This document shows, piece after piece, positions 13,043 to 20,453 of a DNA stretch of 24,198 nt. This DNA is from a virus, in the IMG/VR virus record IMGVR_UViG_3300009447_000373, positions 1 through 24,198 of that record; one strand, written 5' to 3'. Under the pieces are notes generated by a model. That model was given only the letters and a program-made list of their open reading frames with translations, did not search any database and was not told the DNA's origin. Both the position numbers and the translations under genes were made by a program. How positions within the stretch are numbered: position 1 is the stretch's first letter; every line of letters starts with the position of its first letter.

Positions 13043-13240
13043 TTAATAGGCTGGTATTGCTAGCATAAGTGTAATCTGTACTATCCAAACTCCTAATGAT
13101 ATGCCTACGGCTCCTAATAACATTCCCTTTGCAATGTTAGATTTTGAATTTGTTAATACAATCCATGCTATTAAGACCATTGAATATATTAAAAATAAAT
13201 TTAATATTGGTGTTATAAGTGTTAGTAATACTGTAATCAT
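13043..13240 (-). CDS. Small two-TM membrane protein
   Basis: 65 residues with two predicted TM helices (about 3-28, LLTLITPILNLFLIYSMVLIAW, and 40-63, GAVGISLGVWIVQITLMLAI) joined by a short basic loop (TNSKSNIAKG). GGAG precedes the ATG. Follows a 41-residue basic protein gene by 21 bases. Not recognised. Its size and topology would suit a holin or a superinfection-immunity protein, but it lies among early genes, away from the cell-wall hydrolase. Confidence 0.6.
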   Translation of the reverse strand: MITVLLTLITPILNLFLIYSMVLIAWIVLTNSKSNIAKGMLLGAVGISLGVWIVQITLMLAIPAY

Positions 13241-13261
13241 AATTTACTCCATTTTTGTTAA

Positions 13262-13387
13262 TTATTTAGATTTTCTTAATTTACGCAGTTTAGAATATAA
13301 TCTTGTTGTTCTATCTTCAATAATACGCTTTAGTTCTCGTCTGCGTGTTCTTGCAGATTCAGATTTTTTAATTCGTTCAGCTTTCAT
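13262..13387 (-). CDS. Very small basic protein
   Basis: 41 residues. Its ATG at 13387 overlaps the stop of the primase-like gene (TAATG), and a GGAG lies 8 bases upstream of the ATG. The product is highly basic with Arg/Lys clusters (ARTRRRELKRIIEDRTTRL, then KLRKLRKSK) and is probably one helix. The junction, ribosome site and lack of alternative genes in this gap support it being real. A nucleic-acid or RNA-polymerase binding peptide is a guess from charge alone. Confidence 0.55.
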   Translation of the reverse strand: MKAERIKKSESARTRRRELKRIIEDRTTRLYSKLRKLRKSK

Positions 13388-14319
13388 TACATAACTCCAT
13401 TTTTATAGATATATTCTAAAGCACGGTCTGCTTCAGTTTCAAGTGGTCGATTATCATACCAGTTACCTGTTTCAAGATCAAATTGCTTACATAGTTCTGC
13501 AATCTCTTGAGCAGTGATAGGATAACCACGGTAAGTTGCATTACCTGCAATCTTTACCATTATGGCATACATCTTAGAATACCAACCTGTGGATGATATA
13601 GTAAGATATTCGGTTGCCAAATTCTTAGGCCAGAAAGGACAATCATGGTAGCTTGACCAAGTGTAATTAGTATTAGATAGTTTTTCTTTGCGATAAGATA
13701 AAACCTGATCTTTAAGCTCTTGCGGCAATCTATCTAAAAAATTCTTTGAATCTCTTTCTCTATTATATGGCCATTTTGCTATTAGTGCATCAACATCAAT
13801 AGGATTACCATTATTAACGAAAAAGAAATTGTTAGCGTCAGTGTAGTCAGCTGGTATATAATACATACGAGACACGTCTTTAGTCTGTGCATCTCCAATC
13901 GAGTTAAGCTCGGAATTGAGAGCATACCAGAAGTGACGTATTCTAGGTTCTTCAACCTCTGTTTCAAGATTGAATACAATTCTAAACTTAGGATGTAAGT
14001 CCGTACTTGAAGCAGTGCTATACACAACATAATCATAAGAACCAAAAGTTTCAGCCAGAGCATTTTCTAGGTTTCCTTCGAAGACATGATCATCAACATC
14101 AATAGCAGCCCAACTTGCCCAAGATAAAACATTTTTATTGGCTCTAGTAGTGCCAGTTTTATATACAGCTGGCGAAATAAGTTCAGCATCTTTCTTACCT
14201 TTCTTAGGTTGTTTACTTAGATTATAAAGAAGCGCAGTAAACTCAGACCAAGTATCCAACTTGAGTTTACGGTGCGTCTTATTATCATACTGACTTTTGA
14301 ATATGGTTAACTGGTACAT
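13387..14319 (-). CDS. Primase-polymerase (AEP)-like protein
   Basis: 310 residues. The middle part carries a pattern like the archaeo-eukaryotic primase/PrimPol fold: motif I WAAIDVDDH (70-78, D74 and D76 as candidate metal ligands), a motif II-like stretch YSTASSTDLHPKFRIVFNL (100-118, with His109, Lys111, Arg113), and a motif III-like DVSRMYYIPAD (148-158) where Asp148 and Arg151 precede the strand. The C-terminal ~120 residues include a helical region (AQEIAELCKQFD) that may be an accessory domain. No zinc ribbon is seen. A T4-like phage normally uses a DnaG-type primase (gp61), so this could be an extra primase or a nucleotide-binding derivative. It lies two genes downstream of the glycosyltransferase gene. 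The assignment is by motif spacing only. Confidence 0.5.
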   Translation of the reverse strand: MYQLTIFKSQYDNKTHRKLKLDTWSEFTALLYNLSKQPKKGKKDAELISPAVYKTGTTRANKNVLSWASWAAIDVDDHVFEGNLENALAETFGSYDYVVYSTASSTDLHPKFRIVFNLETEVEEPRIRHFWYALNSELNSIGDAQTKDVSRMYYIPADYTDANNFFFVNNGNPIDVDALIAKWPYNRERDSKNFLDRLPQELKDQVLSYRKEKLSNTNYTWSSYHDCPFWPKNLATEYLTISSTGWYSKMYAIMVKIAGNATYRGYPITAQEIAELCKQFDLETGNWYDNRPLETEADRALEYIYKNGVM

Positions 14320-14597
14320 TATACCTGATCTTCATCCATCCATCTAAGAAGTGTTGCTTCATTCTCACCACGAACTGGATAATATACGCCACGAGATTTC
14401 CTAGAAATACTTGGTTGTTCGATTAGATTTGCAAACTTACGAAAGTCTTCTTCAGTACGAAAAGCAATATTAATAGAACCATAGATGTCTAGGTCTTCTT
14501 GTTCAAATTCTGGCATGTCTTCCCAGTGAACTGAATCCCACTCGTCTTCTTGACCATCTAATACAAATAGATTAGATCCTTTATTGTTCTTACTCAT
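14319..14597 (-). CDS. Small acidic hypothetical protein
   Basis: 92 residues from ATG 14597 (GGAG about 10 bases upstream); a longer start would run into the glycosyltransferase frame. Very acidic N-terminal half (WDSVHWEDMPEFEQEDLDIYG), then NIAFRTEEDFRKFANLIEQ and SRGVYYPVRGE. It resembles a type of small phage protein with a W-x-x-MPEF motif and a C-terminal aromatic-Pro motif, but I cannot name a family with confidence. Overlaps the glycosyltransferase stop by 8 bases and the primase-like start by one base. Confidence 0.6.
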   Translation of the reverse strand: MSKNNKGSNLFVLDGQEDEWDSVHWEDMPEFEQEDLDIYGSINIAFRTEEDFRKFANLIEQPSISRKSRGVYYPVRGENEATLLRWMDEDQV

Positions 14598-15534
14598 AAT
14601 ATTTATTCTCCATATTTCCAAAGGTTGTTTTGTGTAAGGCATGTTGTTCTTTTGTAAGTGCCTTACGAACCATACCCATTTCGTTAATACCAGTTTTCTT
14701 TACATAGTCATCACGAAAGATTAGTTTATTCTTAGCAAAGCCGCTGTAGTCTACATGGTGATGCCACCGATTATATCTTTGAACCACCTCGGTAACATCT
14801 GGATGTTGCTCTTTAAGTGCTTCAGCAAATGTACGGCGATTATCTCCATCAATGTAAACATTATCTGTATTACCACCACCCATAACCAATGTAGTCATCT
14901 TACCACATAAGAATGTATTGAATAGAATAGTACAATGATCATCTTTAAGTATGCGGAGACTGAGATCAGTGTCTTCATTATATCTACCACGCCAGCGTAA
15001 ATCAATATCATTACGCAAAAGAATACAACTATAGATACGTGTATTTACAACATAAGGATTCTTTTTCTTTTGAGATGCCGGAACAAAGTATTGATAGTTC
15101 ATGCCAGACATTGCAACGTTCTTAAACCGATCAGTAAACTCTTCACATGCTCTAATAATATTACCAGATGTTACAATGGTTTTCTTATTACGGAGCAGAC
15201 GATAGAAGTGTCTAATGTTATCATCCATAATCCAGTGACGTTTTGCTCCAGATTCAATAGAATGTTCCCAAACAAAGTTACGAGCTGGAATAGAACCACC
15301 CATCCGACCAGACGCATCTGGAAAATTAAACTTAGGGTTTGTTCTAAAGTCACTTGGCATTACCAGAAGTTTATCTTCAGATATATTAGCCGCATAGGCA
15401 TCATGTTCTGAATCTTCAATAACAACTTTATATGGAACATTTATCTCATCTAATGTTTTAGAGGTGAGGCGTGATTCTGCTCTACCTTTAGATATAACAT
15501 AGATAGGATATTTTGGTTGGCTGTAGTCTGTCAT
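14590..15534 (-). CDS. TAGT-like glycosyltransferase (candidate DNA-modifying)
   Basis: 314 residues. The N-terminus PIYVISKGRAESRLTSKTLDE with VPYKVVIEDSEHDAYA, then GSIPARNFVWEHSIESGAKRHWIMDDN (metal-binding DDN 104-106), FKNVAMSGMNYQYF, RIYSCILL and WRGRYNEDTDLSLRILK (181-197) follow the layout of the TET-associated glycosyltransferase (TAGT) family, GT-A fold enzymes that some phages use to glycosylate hydroxymethylated DNA bases. No TET-type oxygenase, hydroxymethylase or DNA methyltransferase is in this window. It has a strong promoter and an AAGGAG ribosome site. Family assignment is from recalled motifs; another GT-A transferase acting on protein or glycan is the alternative. Confidence 0.68.
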   Translation of the reverse strand: MTDYSQPKYPIYVISKGRAESRLTSKTLDEINVPYKVVIEDSEHDAYAANISEDKLLVMPSDFRTNPKFNFPDASGRMGGSIPARNFVWEHSIESGAKRHWIMDDNIRHFYRLLRNKKTIVTSGNIIRACEEFTDRFKNVAMSGMNYQYFVPASQKKKNPYVVNTRIYSCILLRNDIDLRWRGRYNEDTDLSLRILKDDHCTILFNTFLCGKMTTLVMGGGNTDNVYIDGDNRRTFAEALKEQHPDVTEVVQRYNRWHHHVDYSGFAKNKLIFRDDYVKKTGINEMGMVRKALTKEQHALHKTTFGNMENKYYE

Positions 15535-15556
15535 AATCTCTCCTTAATATAATACT

Positions 15557-15585
15557 ATTATAGCACATTTTAATACTATTGTAAA
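15557..15585 (-). promoter_or_regulatory. Sigma70-type promoter for the glycosyltransferase run
   Basis: TTTACA (15585-15580), 17 bp spacer ending in TGTGC (extended -10), TATAAT (15562-15557). It overlaps the end of the MazG-like gene. Confidence 0.8.
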
Positions 15586-15875
15586 TCACTTTCTTTAATA
15601 AAAACACCATCAACCATTTTACCTTTACGGTCTTTTATATCATCATAGGCTACCTGTAGACATTCTTCCATAGATAACTTATTACGAGTAGCAATATTAA
15701 TAAGAACAACCATCATATCACCAATATCATCACGAATGTCTTTACCCTTACATATATTATCTGATAGTTCTCCAGCTTCCTGGATCAATTTCATATATTG
15801 ATCTTTATCTGTACTACCATCAATTAGGTTACGGTCTCTATGCCATTGGGCAATGTTCTCAACTATTAGTTTCAT
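15576..15875 (-). CDS. MazG-like NTP pyrophosphohydrolase
   Basis: 99 residues, an all-alpha NTP-PPase of the short MazG type. The metal-binding signature is visible as KLIQEAGELSDNI (29-41) with the E-x2-E pair and RDDIGDMMVVLINI with E/D-x2-D. MazG-type enzymes hydrolyse dNTPs or NTPs to monophosphates and, in marine phages, have been proposed to clean up nucleotides from host DNA or affect (p)ppGpp; the role here is not shown. It lies just after gp43 (23 bases), and its 3' end contains the next promoter. Confidence 0.9.
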   Translation of the reverse strand: MKLIVENIAQWHRDRNLIDGSTDKDQYMKLIQEAGELSDNICKGKDIRDDIGDMMVVLINIATRNKLSMEECLQVAYDDIKDRKGKMVDGVFIKESDLQ

Positions 15876-15898
15876 TAATCAATCCTTTATTAATTTTA

Positions 15899-18391
15899 TT
15901 ATCCAAAAAAGTCTTCTAGTGTCATTGTGTCTTCTACTGACCAACCGATAGCATCTAATATAGGCTTCAGTGGGTCTAAGAAAGTTTTATCGAATTGTTT
16001 ATCGTAGTCGATGTATTTATGTAGGCCCATTTCTTGAGGTAGATAGCTAGGGAAACCAATTACATTTTCTTTGATAGGGTTAGGTAGGCGCATATAACAG
16101 AATTTAATCTTTTCTCCATTCTGAATAACTCCATACCTCTTATCTAGCGCAAGCCCACGGATGGTATTATTGTACATAATAGCACCACGAACATGGATTG
16201 GACAACCTTTTTTATAAACTGTTCTATTATCAATCCAATCTGTAACATTACTCACACCACGTGGAAAGGATACTGCTTCTGGTCCAAGTGAATTGAATTC
16301 TTTACGGAAGTCAGAAATATATCTTTGAGTATCTGATTCAGTGCCGTTGATAATAACACCAAAGATTTCTTTAAACTTAGTACGAACAACCGCTGGTGTG
16401 GATGACTTGATAGCCTCAATACCCATAATCTTTAGTTTAGGCACATCATACTGTACACCCTCACTGTTATGAACATTTAGAATATATCTTTTCTTTGCAG
16501 TCCAGATACCACGATCAGCAATGACTTCTCTTTCCATAATCATACGTGAGTCAAAGGCATTCATCTTTTTGTACAACTGATCATATGATACAGCAAGAGT
16601 TTTGGTAAAATGTTCTTCACAGATTTTATCCAATGTTTTAACTGGATCTGTTGGATTAAGTTTATTAACCAAGTCTGAGAATGATATGTAAAGCGAATCT
16701 GTATCAATTGCAATCACATAATCTTTATCATTAGTTTTAAGTATCTTGTTCATTTCGGCATTGATTGCCTTCTCTGCCCATAAGATAGACAACTGGCCAG
16801 ATAATGTAATACCCTCTGCCATTCTTAGATCATAGTACCTAAAGTATCTGTTACCTAAAGCACCATACAAAGAGTTAAGAAGGATCTTAATAGACATCTG
16901 CTGATTCTCAAGTTGATTGATCTTTCTCTCATCTTCAACCGTAGGTGATTTCTCATACCTTTGCTTAGTTATAAGCATTTCTTTCTTGACTGCTTTACGC
17001 TCTGCATAGTAATCAACAATGATCTTAGGTAATACACCTTGCTTTTCTTTAGAATATTGAGAACCATTAGCCGCAACAGAATATTCACTTTCTGGTGCTG
17101 GTCCGTTTAGGTAACGATCTACTCCATGATCTAGTAATCCAGGCATAAGAGTTTCAGGAGACATATTATATTGAACAATAAGATTAGGGTATAGAGAGTT
17201 TAAATCAAATGATACAACCCAATCGTGAGAACCAACCATAGGATCTTTAACATAACCACCAGGATAAGCTTGCTTTGGCTTTTCAATATAAGGTGGAATA
17301 ACAATATTCTTTAGATTTAATTCACGATATATAATTGAATCCCATATGGCAGTAGTGCCAAAAGTATCTGATATGTTAACACCACCACGATAAGCCATAG
17401 TCATAACTAAATCAATTAGGCCCATCTTTTCATCTATACGTTGTACAACCTGAACATCTCTAATATTATAGTCAATAAACTTCTGATGATCATTTTTGTA
17501 TAACTCGTGTAAGCTGCCGTGTTCTTCATATGATAGCTTACGTTCGCCGAGAACAGTATGAGCAACATGATCTAAGGCATAGGATTCTTGAGTACCATAA
17601 CTATAACCAAACTTCTTAAATAGCTCAATATAATCTGCTTGCTGAATACCAACTAGTTCATAGCCTTGTTGTTCTCTACCCATAATCTTAGTATTACGTT
17701 CGTTGACCAAGTTCCAAGGAGACATTCTCTTGACAGCTTCGGCTGAACCAATTCTGGAAATACGATTGATTAGGTATGGAACATCAAAGAACCGTATATT
17801 CCAACCAGTAATAATGTCTGGTGGATTATCTGTCCAATACTTAATAAACTTTGTTAATAATTCTTCTTCGCTATCACACTTAATATATTGAATAATATCA
17901 TCACCCATATTAAGTTCAGTTTTCTCATGATCGTACTCACCTAGACCCCACACTTTGTAAATGCGAGATTTACTTGACTTGAGTGCAATTGATATAACTG
18001 GATATAATGCTTCTTCAGGTCTAGGGAAACCCTCTGATGAGGCAACCTCAATATCAAAGTTAACCACATTTACTTGTGATGGTCGAAACTTAATATCTTC
18101 AGGGAAGCGTTCTGTAATAAATTGTTGAATATAGTTTGTATTACCATATATTTTAAAACTATCTAAGTCCTTATACTTATCAAGGAATTCTTTAGCTTCA
18201 GACATTCTACTAAACTTCATTGGAGCCAGAGGCCAGCCATCAAGTCCTTTATGTGAAGGATTATCTTCACGTGATGTCACATATAAAGTAGGCTCAAACT
18301 TAACCCTTTTTGTTATTGCTGCTCCATTATCATTGTACCCTCTGTACAAAATGGAATTACCGTAACGATTTACGGAGGAATAAAATGACAT
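15899..18391 (-). CDS. 43: Family B DNA polymerase (T4 gp43-like)
   Basis: 830 residues (T4 gp43 is 898). The 3'-5' exonuclease motif I is NFDIEVAS (Asp113, Glu115, like Asp112/Glu114 of T4), with further exonuclease motifs GWNIRFFDVPYL and YNIRDVQVV. Polymerase motif A is SFDLNSLYPNLI, motif B the KILLNSLYGALGNRYFRY stretch, motif C AIDTDSLYIS. The C-terminus ends in LEDFFG, like the short hydrophobic tail with which T4-type polymerases bind the sliding clamp. GAAGGG precedes ATG 18391. It has its own promoter and a terminator upstream, so it is expressed separately from the clamp genes. Confidence 0.98.
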   Translation of the reverse strand: MSFYSSVNRYGNSILYRGYNDNGAAITKRVKFEPTLYVTSREDNPSHKGLDGWPLAPMKFSRMSEAKEFLDKYKDLDSFKIYGNTNYIQQFITERFPEDIKFRPSQVNVVNFDIEVASSEGFPRPEEALYPVISIALKSSKSRIYKVWGLGEYDHEKTELNMGDDIIQYIKCDSEEELLTKFIKYWTDNPPDIITGWNIRFFDVPYLINRISRIGSAEAVKRMSPWNLVNERNTKIMGREQQGYELVGIQQADYIELFKKFGYSYGTQESYALDHVAHTVLGERKLSYEEHGSLHELYKNDHQKFIDYNIRDVQVVQRIDEKMGLIDLVMTMAYRGGVNISDTFGTTAIWDSIIYRELNLKNIVIPPYIEKPKQAYPGGYVKDPMVGSHDWVVSFDLNSLYPNLIVQYNMSPETLMPGLLDHGVDRYLNGPAPESEYSVAANGSQYSKEKQGVLPKIIVDYYAERKAVKKEMLITKQRYEKSPTVEDERKINQLENQQMSIKILLNSLYGALGNRYFRYYDLRMAEGITLSGQLSILWAEKAINAEMNKILKTNDKDYVIAIDTDSLYISFSDLVNKLNPTDPVKTLDKICEEHFTKTLAVSYDQLYKKMNAFDSRMIMEREVIADRGIWTAKKRYILNVHNSEGVQYDVPKLKIMGIEAIKSSTPAVVRTKFKEIFGVIINGTESDTQRYISDFRKEFNSLGPEAVSFPRGVSNVTDWIDNRTVYKKGCPIHVRGAIMYNNTIRGLALDKRYGVIQNGEKIKFCYMRLPNPIKENVIGFPSYLPQEMGLHKYIDYDKQFDKTFLDPLKPILDAIGWSVEDTMTLEDFFG

Positions 18392-18418
18392 ACTAAACCC
18401 TTCAAGTTAATTAATTAC

Positions 18419-18447
18419 ATTATATATTGTTTTTGGCTTGATGTAAA
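18419..18447 (-). promoter_or_regulatory. Sigma70-type promoter for gp43
   Basis: TTTACA (18447-18442), 17 bp, TATAAT (18424-18419), about 28 bases before the polymerase ATG and just after the terminator at 18460-18484. Confidence 0.8.
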
Positions 18448-18459
18448 CCATTAAATGCT

Positions 18460-18484
18460 AAAAGGGGCAAATTAATTGCCCCTT
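18460..18484 (-). terminator. Terminator between the Hsp20 module and gp43
   Basis: AAGGGGCAA pairs perfectly with TTGCCCCTT (9 bp, 18484-18476 with 18470-18462, 5-base loop), followed by a short T run and AG on the minus strand. The stop codon of the 56-residue gene lies 24 bases upstream. Confidence 0.7.
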
Positions 18485-18507
18485 ATAATTGCTATTATAT
18501 TTTACAC

Positions 18508-18678
18508 TTAAAGGTCTTTAGTTTCTGTAAGCATTAAATATCTTGCTTCTTCATGGTAACCCATTCTAGCAAGTTCTGATGCTGCTCTTGCTTTTCCTAC
18601 TGATAGGAAGAAGCTGTTAAATCCACTAAAGAGTCCACCAACTGGTGCTAGGGCAAATTTCATTACTGATTCAGTCAT
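18508..18678 (-). CDS. 56-residue hypothetical protein paired with the DUF1127-type protein
   Basis: ATG at 18678 overlaps the stop of the upstream gene (TAATG). A hydrophobic, Gly/Phe-rich N-terminal part (VMKFALAPVGGLFSGFNSFF) is followed by a helix with Ala and Arg repeats (GKARAASELARMGYHEEARYLM). The second half reads like a relative of short alphaproteobacterial DUF1127-adjacent proteins, but this is only an impression. A terminator follows, so it closes the Hsp20 module. Clear junction and codon structure make it likely real; function unknown. Confidence 0.65.
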   Translation of the reverse strand: MTESVMKFALAPVGGLFSGFNSFFLSVGKARAASELARMGYHEEARYLMLTETKDL

Positions 18679-18908
18679 TAGAAACGTCTCCTTATATCGT
18701 CATGCTTATGATGAGCGACATTCCAGATGTCTCCACGACATAGACCAATATCAGTTAAGTCTGCATCAGATAGTTTATTCAACTCTCTAATAGTCTGCTT
18801 TGCTTCTGAAATTTCTTTGCGTGTTGATGAAAAGTCCTTTAAAAGTTCTATTAATGCTTTAATAGCATTTTGTAGAATGTTAGCTTGTGCTAATACGTGA
18901 TTTGTCAT
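18678..18908 (-). CDS. DUF1127 (YjiS-like) small protein
   Basis: 76 residues from ATG 18908 with GAGG 7-8 bases upstream; a longer frame start would run through the Hsp20 end and lacks a site. The C-terminal half carries the DUF1127 signature RELNKLSDADLTDIGLCRGDI (position about 42-62). DUF1127 proteins are short, basic, abundant in alphaproteobacteria, and some have been linked to RNA binding and phosphate or stress response. A phage copy beside a heat-shock gene suggests acquisition from an alphaproteobacterial host. It starts inside the hsp20 frame (29-base overlap). Confidence 0.78.
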   Translation of the reverse strand: MTNHVLAQANILQNAIKALIELLKDFSSTRKEISEAKQTIRELNKLSDADLTDIGLCRGDIWNVAHHKHDDIRRRF

Positions 18909-19329
18909 TGTGATTCCTCGTTTGACCAATATTGATTTTACGAGGACGCATTTCTTCTGGAATAACATACTTCAATTCAATTGCTAGTATCCCATCCTGA
19001 ATATCTGCTCCGTTTACATTTACATGTTCGGACAGCCTAAAGGTTCGTTTAAATTTCTTTGTCGAAATGCCACGATGGATAAATTCTCTCCCTTTAGAGA
19101 CATGTTCTCCCTTTACTGTCAAAGTTCTATCTTTAACTTCTACAGAAATTTCTTCTTTTGTGAAACCCGCAACAGCAAGTTCGATGAGGTATTCTTCATC
19201 ACCTTGTTTAATAATATTATGTGGAGGGTAGTGATCTTGAGCATGTTTAGCAGTGAACTCTAGTTCATTGAATAGATGATCAAAACCCACAAAAGATGAA
19301 CGTGGGAAAAGTGTGTGTAAGCCTGTCAT
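18880..19329 (-). CDS. hsp20: Small heat-shock protein (Hsp20/alpha-crystallin)
   Basis: 149 residues from ATG 19329 (AAGGAG 7 bases upstream; upstream in-frame codons have no site). The alpha-crystallin domain runs about 37-128: YPPHNIIKQGDEEYLIELAVAGFTKEEISVEVKDRTLTVKGEH, then KKFKRTFRLSEHVNVNGADIQDGILAIEL and the C-terminal RKINI motif used for oligomerisation. Small heat-shock proteins hold unfolding proteins for refolding. Marine T4-like phages often carry one, perhaps to help structural protein folding. The 5' leader holds an inverted repeat near its likely transcript start. The basic, Asn-rich tail after INI is longer than in many homologues. Confidence 0.95.
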   Translation of the reverse strand: MTGLHTLFPRSSFVGFDHLFNELEFTAKHAQDHYPPHNIIKQGDEEYLIELAVAGFTKEEISVEVKDRTLTVKGEHVSKGREFIHRGISTKKFKRTFRLSEHVNVNGADIQDGILAIELKYVIPEEMRPRKINIGQTRNHNDKSRISTS

Positions 19330-19361
19330 TGTTATCTCCTTTTGAGCAAGCAAGATTTTGT

Positions 19362-19394
19362 TGTGATCGGATCATTCCGCATCACAGTATTATA
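19362..19394 (-). promoter_or_regulatory. hsp20 leader: -10 box and inverted repeat
   Basis: A TATAAT (19394-19389) without a good -35 is followed directly by a near-perfect inverted repeat, TGTGATCGGA (19362-19371) and TCCGCATCACA (19376-19386): 10 bp stem with one bulged base and a 4-base loop, about 35 bases before the hsp20 ATG. It could be an operator overlapping the transcript start or a 5' RNA hairpin. Confidence 0.5.
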
Positions 19395-19401
19395 TATAAG
19401 G

Positions 19402-19818
19402 TTACTTATTTCCAATATTATATTTTGGACAAAGTTCCCATTTTACTTTTTCCTTAAAAGGAATTATTTTAATTTGTCTTAATTGCGCTAATGGTTCAAC
19501 AGTTTGGCCAGTAACTATAGTAACTAATCCCCAATCAGACATTAGTGTTGCAATAGTATTACGCCTAGCTAAATCGTTTTCTTCAAGATTTGATTTCTTA
19601 CCATCTAGTAAGAATAACTCTTTAAAGTGTACAATAAAGTATCTGCCTTGTTTATGTAGTATATGACAAGATTGGAATAGTTTATTATCTTTTCTACTAG
19701 CCACGCCTATACGAGTTAATGTTTCCCTAATCTTAAGGAAGTCATCTGGCTCATTTAGAGTTATCTCAAGCATATGCTTAGGAGTCCACTCTATAATTTT
19801 ACTTTCTTCTTTTTCCAC
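19402..19818 (-). CDS. regA: Translational repressor RegA
   Basis: 138 residues from a GTG start with AAGGTG upstream. From Met16, MLEITLNEPDDFLKIRETLTRIGVA, LFQSCHILHKQGRYFIVHFKELF, SDWGLVTIV and a C-terminus ending KYNIGN track T4 RegA (122 residues) closely. T4 RegA binds the start regions of early mRNAs and blocks their translation. A start at ATG 19773 would give 123 residues, matching T4, but has no clear ribosome site; the GTG start adds a 15-residue extension (EKEESKIIEWTPKH) not in T4. Overlap with gp62 is 20 bases if the GTG is used. The start is the only real uncertainty. Confidence 0.93.
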   Translation of the reverse strand: MEKEESKIIEWTPKHMLEITLNEPDDFLKIRETLTRIGVASRKDNKLFQSCHILHKQGRYFIVHFKELFLLDGKKSNLEENDLARRNTIATLMSDWGLVTIVTGQTVEPLAQLRQIKIIPFKEKVKWELCPKYNIGNK

Positions 19819-20197
19819 CCTTATTCACCTTATTATTTATTATAGTTAATTGTTCAGGTGATAACAGAGTCAAAGCTTGACGGGCTTTTGTATTACTATA
19901 CCCATAATATTCCTTGACAGATTCAATATCACTTTCAGTTTGAGCCTTAGCCCATTTAGAAAACCTTTTACGTTTTCTAATGATATTTATAAGAAAAGAA
20001 TATTGTAGTCTACTGTCTAGGTGGTGATGACGATTCATCTCATTAGCTGCAGCTACAGTATCAGGAAAGTAAGAAAGTGTACGATTGACCATGAAAGGTG
20101 AGTATTTCTTCTCAGCAATATCATCTACCATTATATCAAGTTTAGAAAAGTTTATAGAGTTACTATAATCAAATGGGCTCAGACCTTTAGCGCTCAT
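19799..20197 (-). CDS. 62: Clamp loader small subunit (T4 gp62-like)
   Basis: 132 residues from ATG 20197, chosen because GGAGGT, the best ribosome site in the window, lies 8 bases upstream. YSPFMVNRTLSYFPDTVAAANEMN (about 32-55) and RLQYSFLINIIRKRKRFSKWAK match the stretch of T4 gp62 with KDYSKFMVENALSQFP and RGKRYGKWAK. T4 gp62 (187 residues) partners the gp44 tetramer to load the gp45 clamp; this version is shorter at the C-terminus, which ends in a Lys/Arg run. It overlaps the glutaredoxin end by 11 bases and the regA start. Confidence 0.9.
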   Translation of the reverse strand: MSAKGLSPFDYSNSINFSKLDIMVDDIAEKKYSPFMVNRTLSYFPDTVAAANEMNRHHHLDSRLQYSFLINIIRKRKRFSKWAKAQTESDIESVKEYYGYSNTKARQALTLLSPEQLTIINNKVNKGGKRRK

Positions 20198-20450
20198 CTT
20201 CAATACCTCCATCCATTCCTGGCCAATCAATATGTTCCATCACATCTAATAATTTAGATGCTGTTACATCAGTAGATGGTCCTTTTTGTACATCTTTACC
20301 TTTATAGTAAAGTTGTGGATATGTTTTATGACCATCAGGTAAAGGGTGATTGTTTAATATTTCATATTGCATTTCCCACTCCTCTAACTTTTCTTTTAGA
20401 ATATGGCAATAAACACACTTATCTTTTGTAAATAATACAAGTTTACTCAT
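20187..20450 (-). CDS. Glutaredoxin
   Basis: 87 residues, thioredoxin fold. The redox motif CVYC (12-15) is at the expected place after the first strand (KLVLFTKDKC), and TYPQLYYKGKDVQ (43-55) provides the cis-Pro loop. T4 NrdC has a CVYC site too. Glutaredoxins reduce ribonucleotide reductase and thus feed dNTP synthesis. It lies between a DexA-type exonuclease and gp62, splitting the clamp-loader genes. An acidic C-terminal tail (GGIEDER) overlaps the gp62 start. Confidence 0.93.
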   Translation of the reverse strand: MSKLVLFTKDKCVYCHILKEKLEEWEMQYEILNNHPLPDGHKTYPQLYYKGKDVQKGPSTDVTASKLLDVMEHIDWPGMDGGIEDER

Positions 20451-20453
20451 GTT

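Noticed and set aside
15070-15411. Long open frames on the plus strand (also 2507-2821, 21303-21659, 23392-23709)
   Set aside because: Each lies opposite a well-supported minus-strand gene, has no family resemblance and usually no ribosome site; they mirror the codon structure of the real gene.
19362-19386. Catabolite-activator (CRP/FNR-like) site from TGTGA and TCACA
   Set aside because: The half-sites are 15 bases apart rather than 6, so the standard site spacing is not met.
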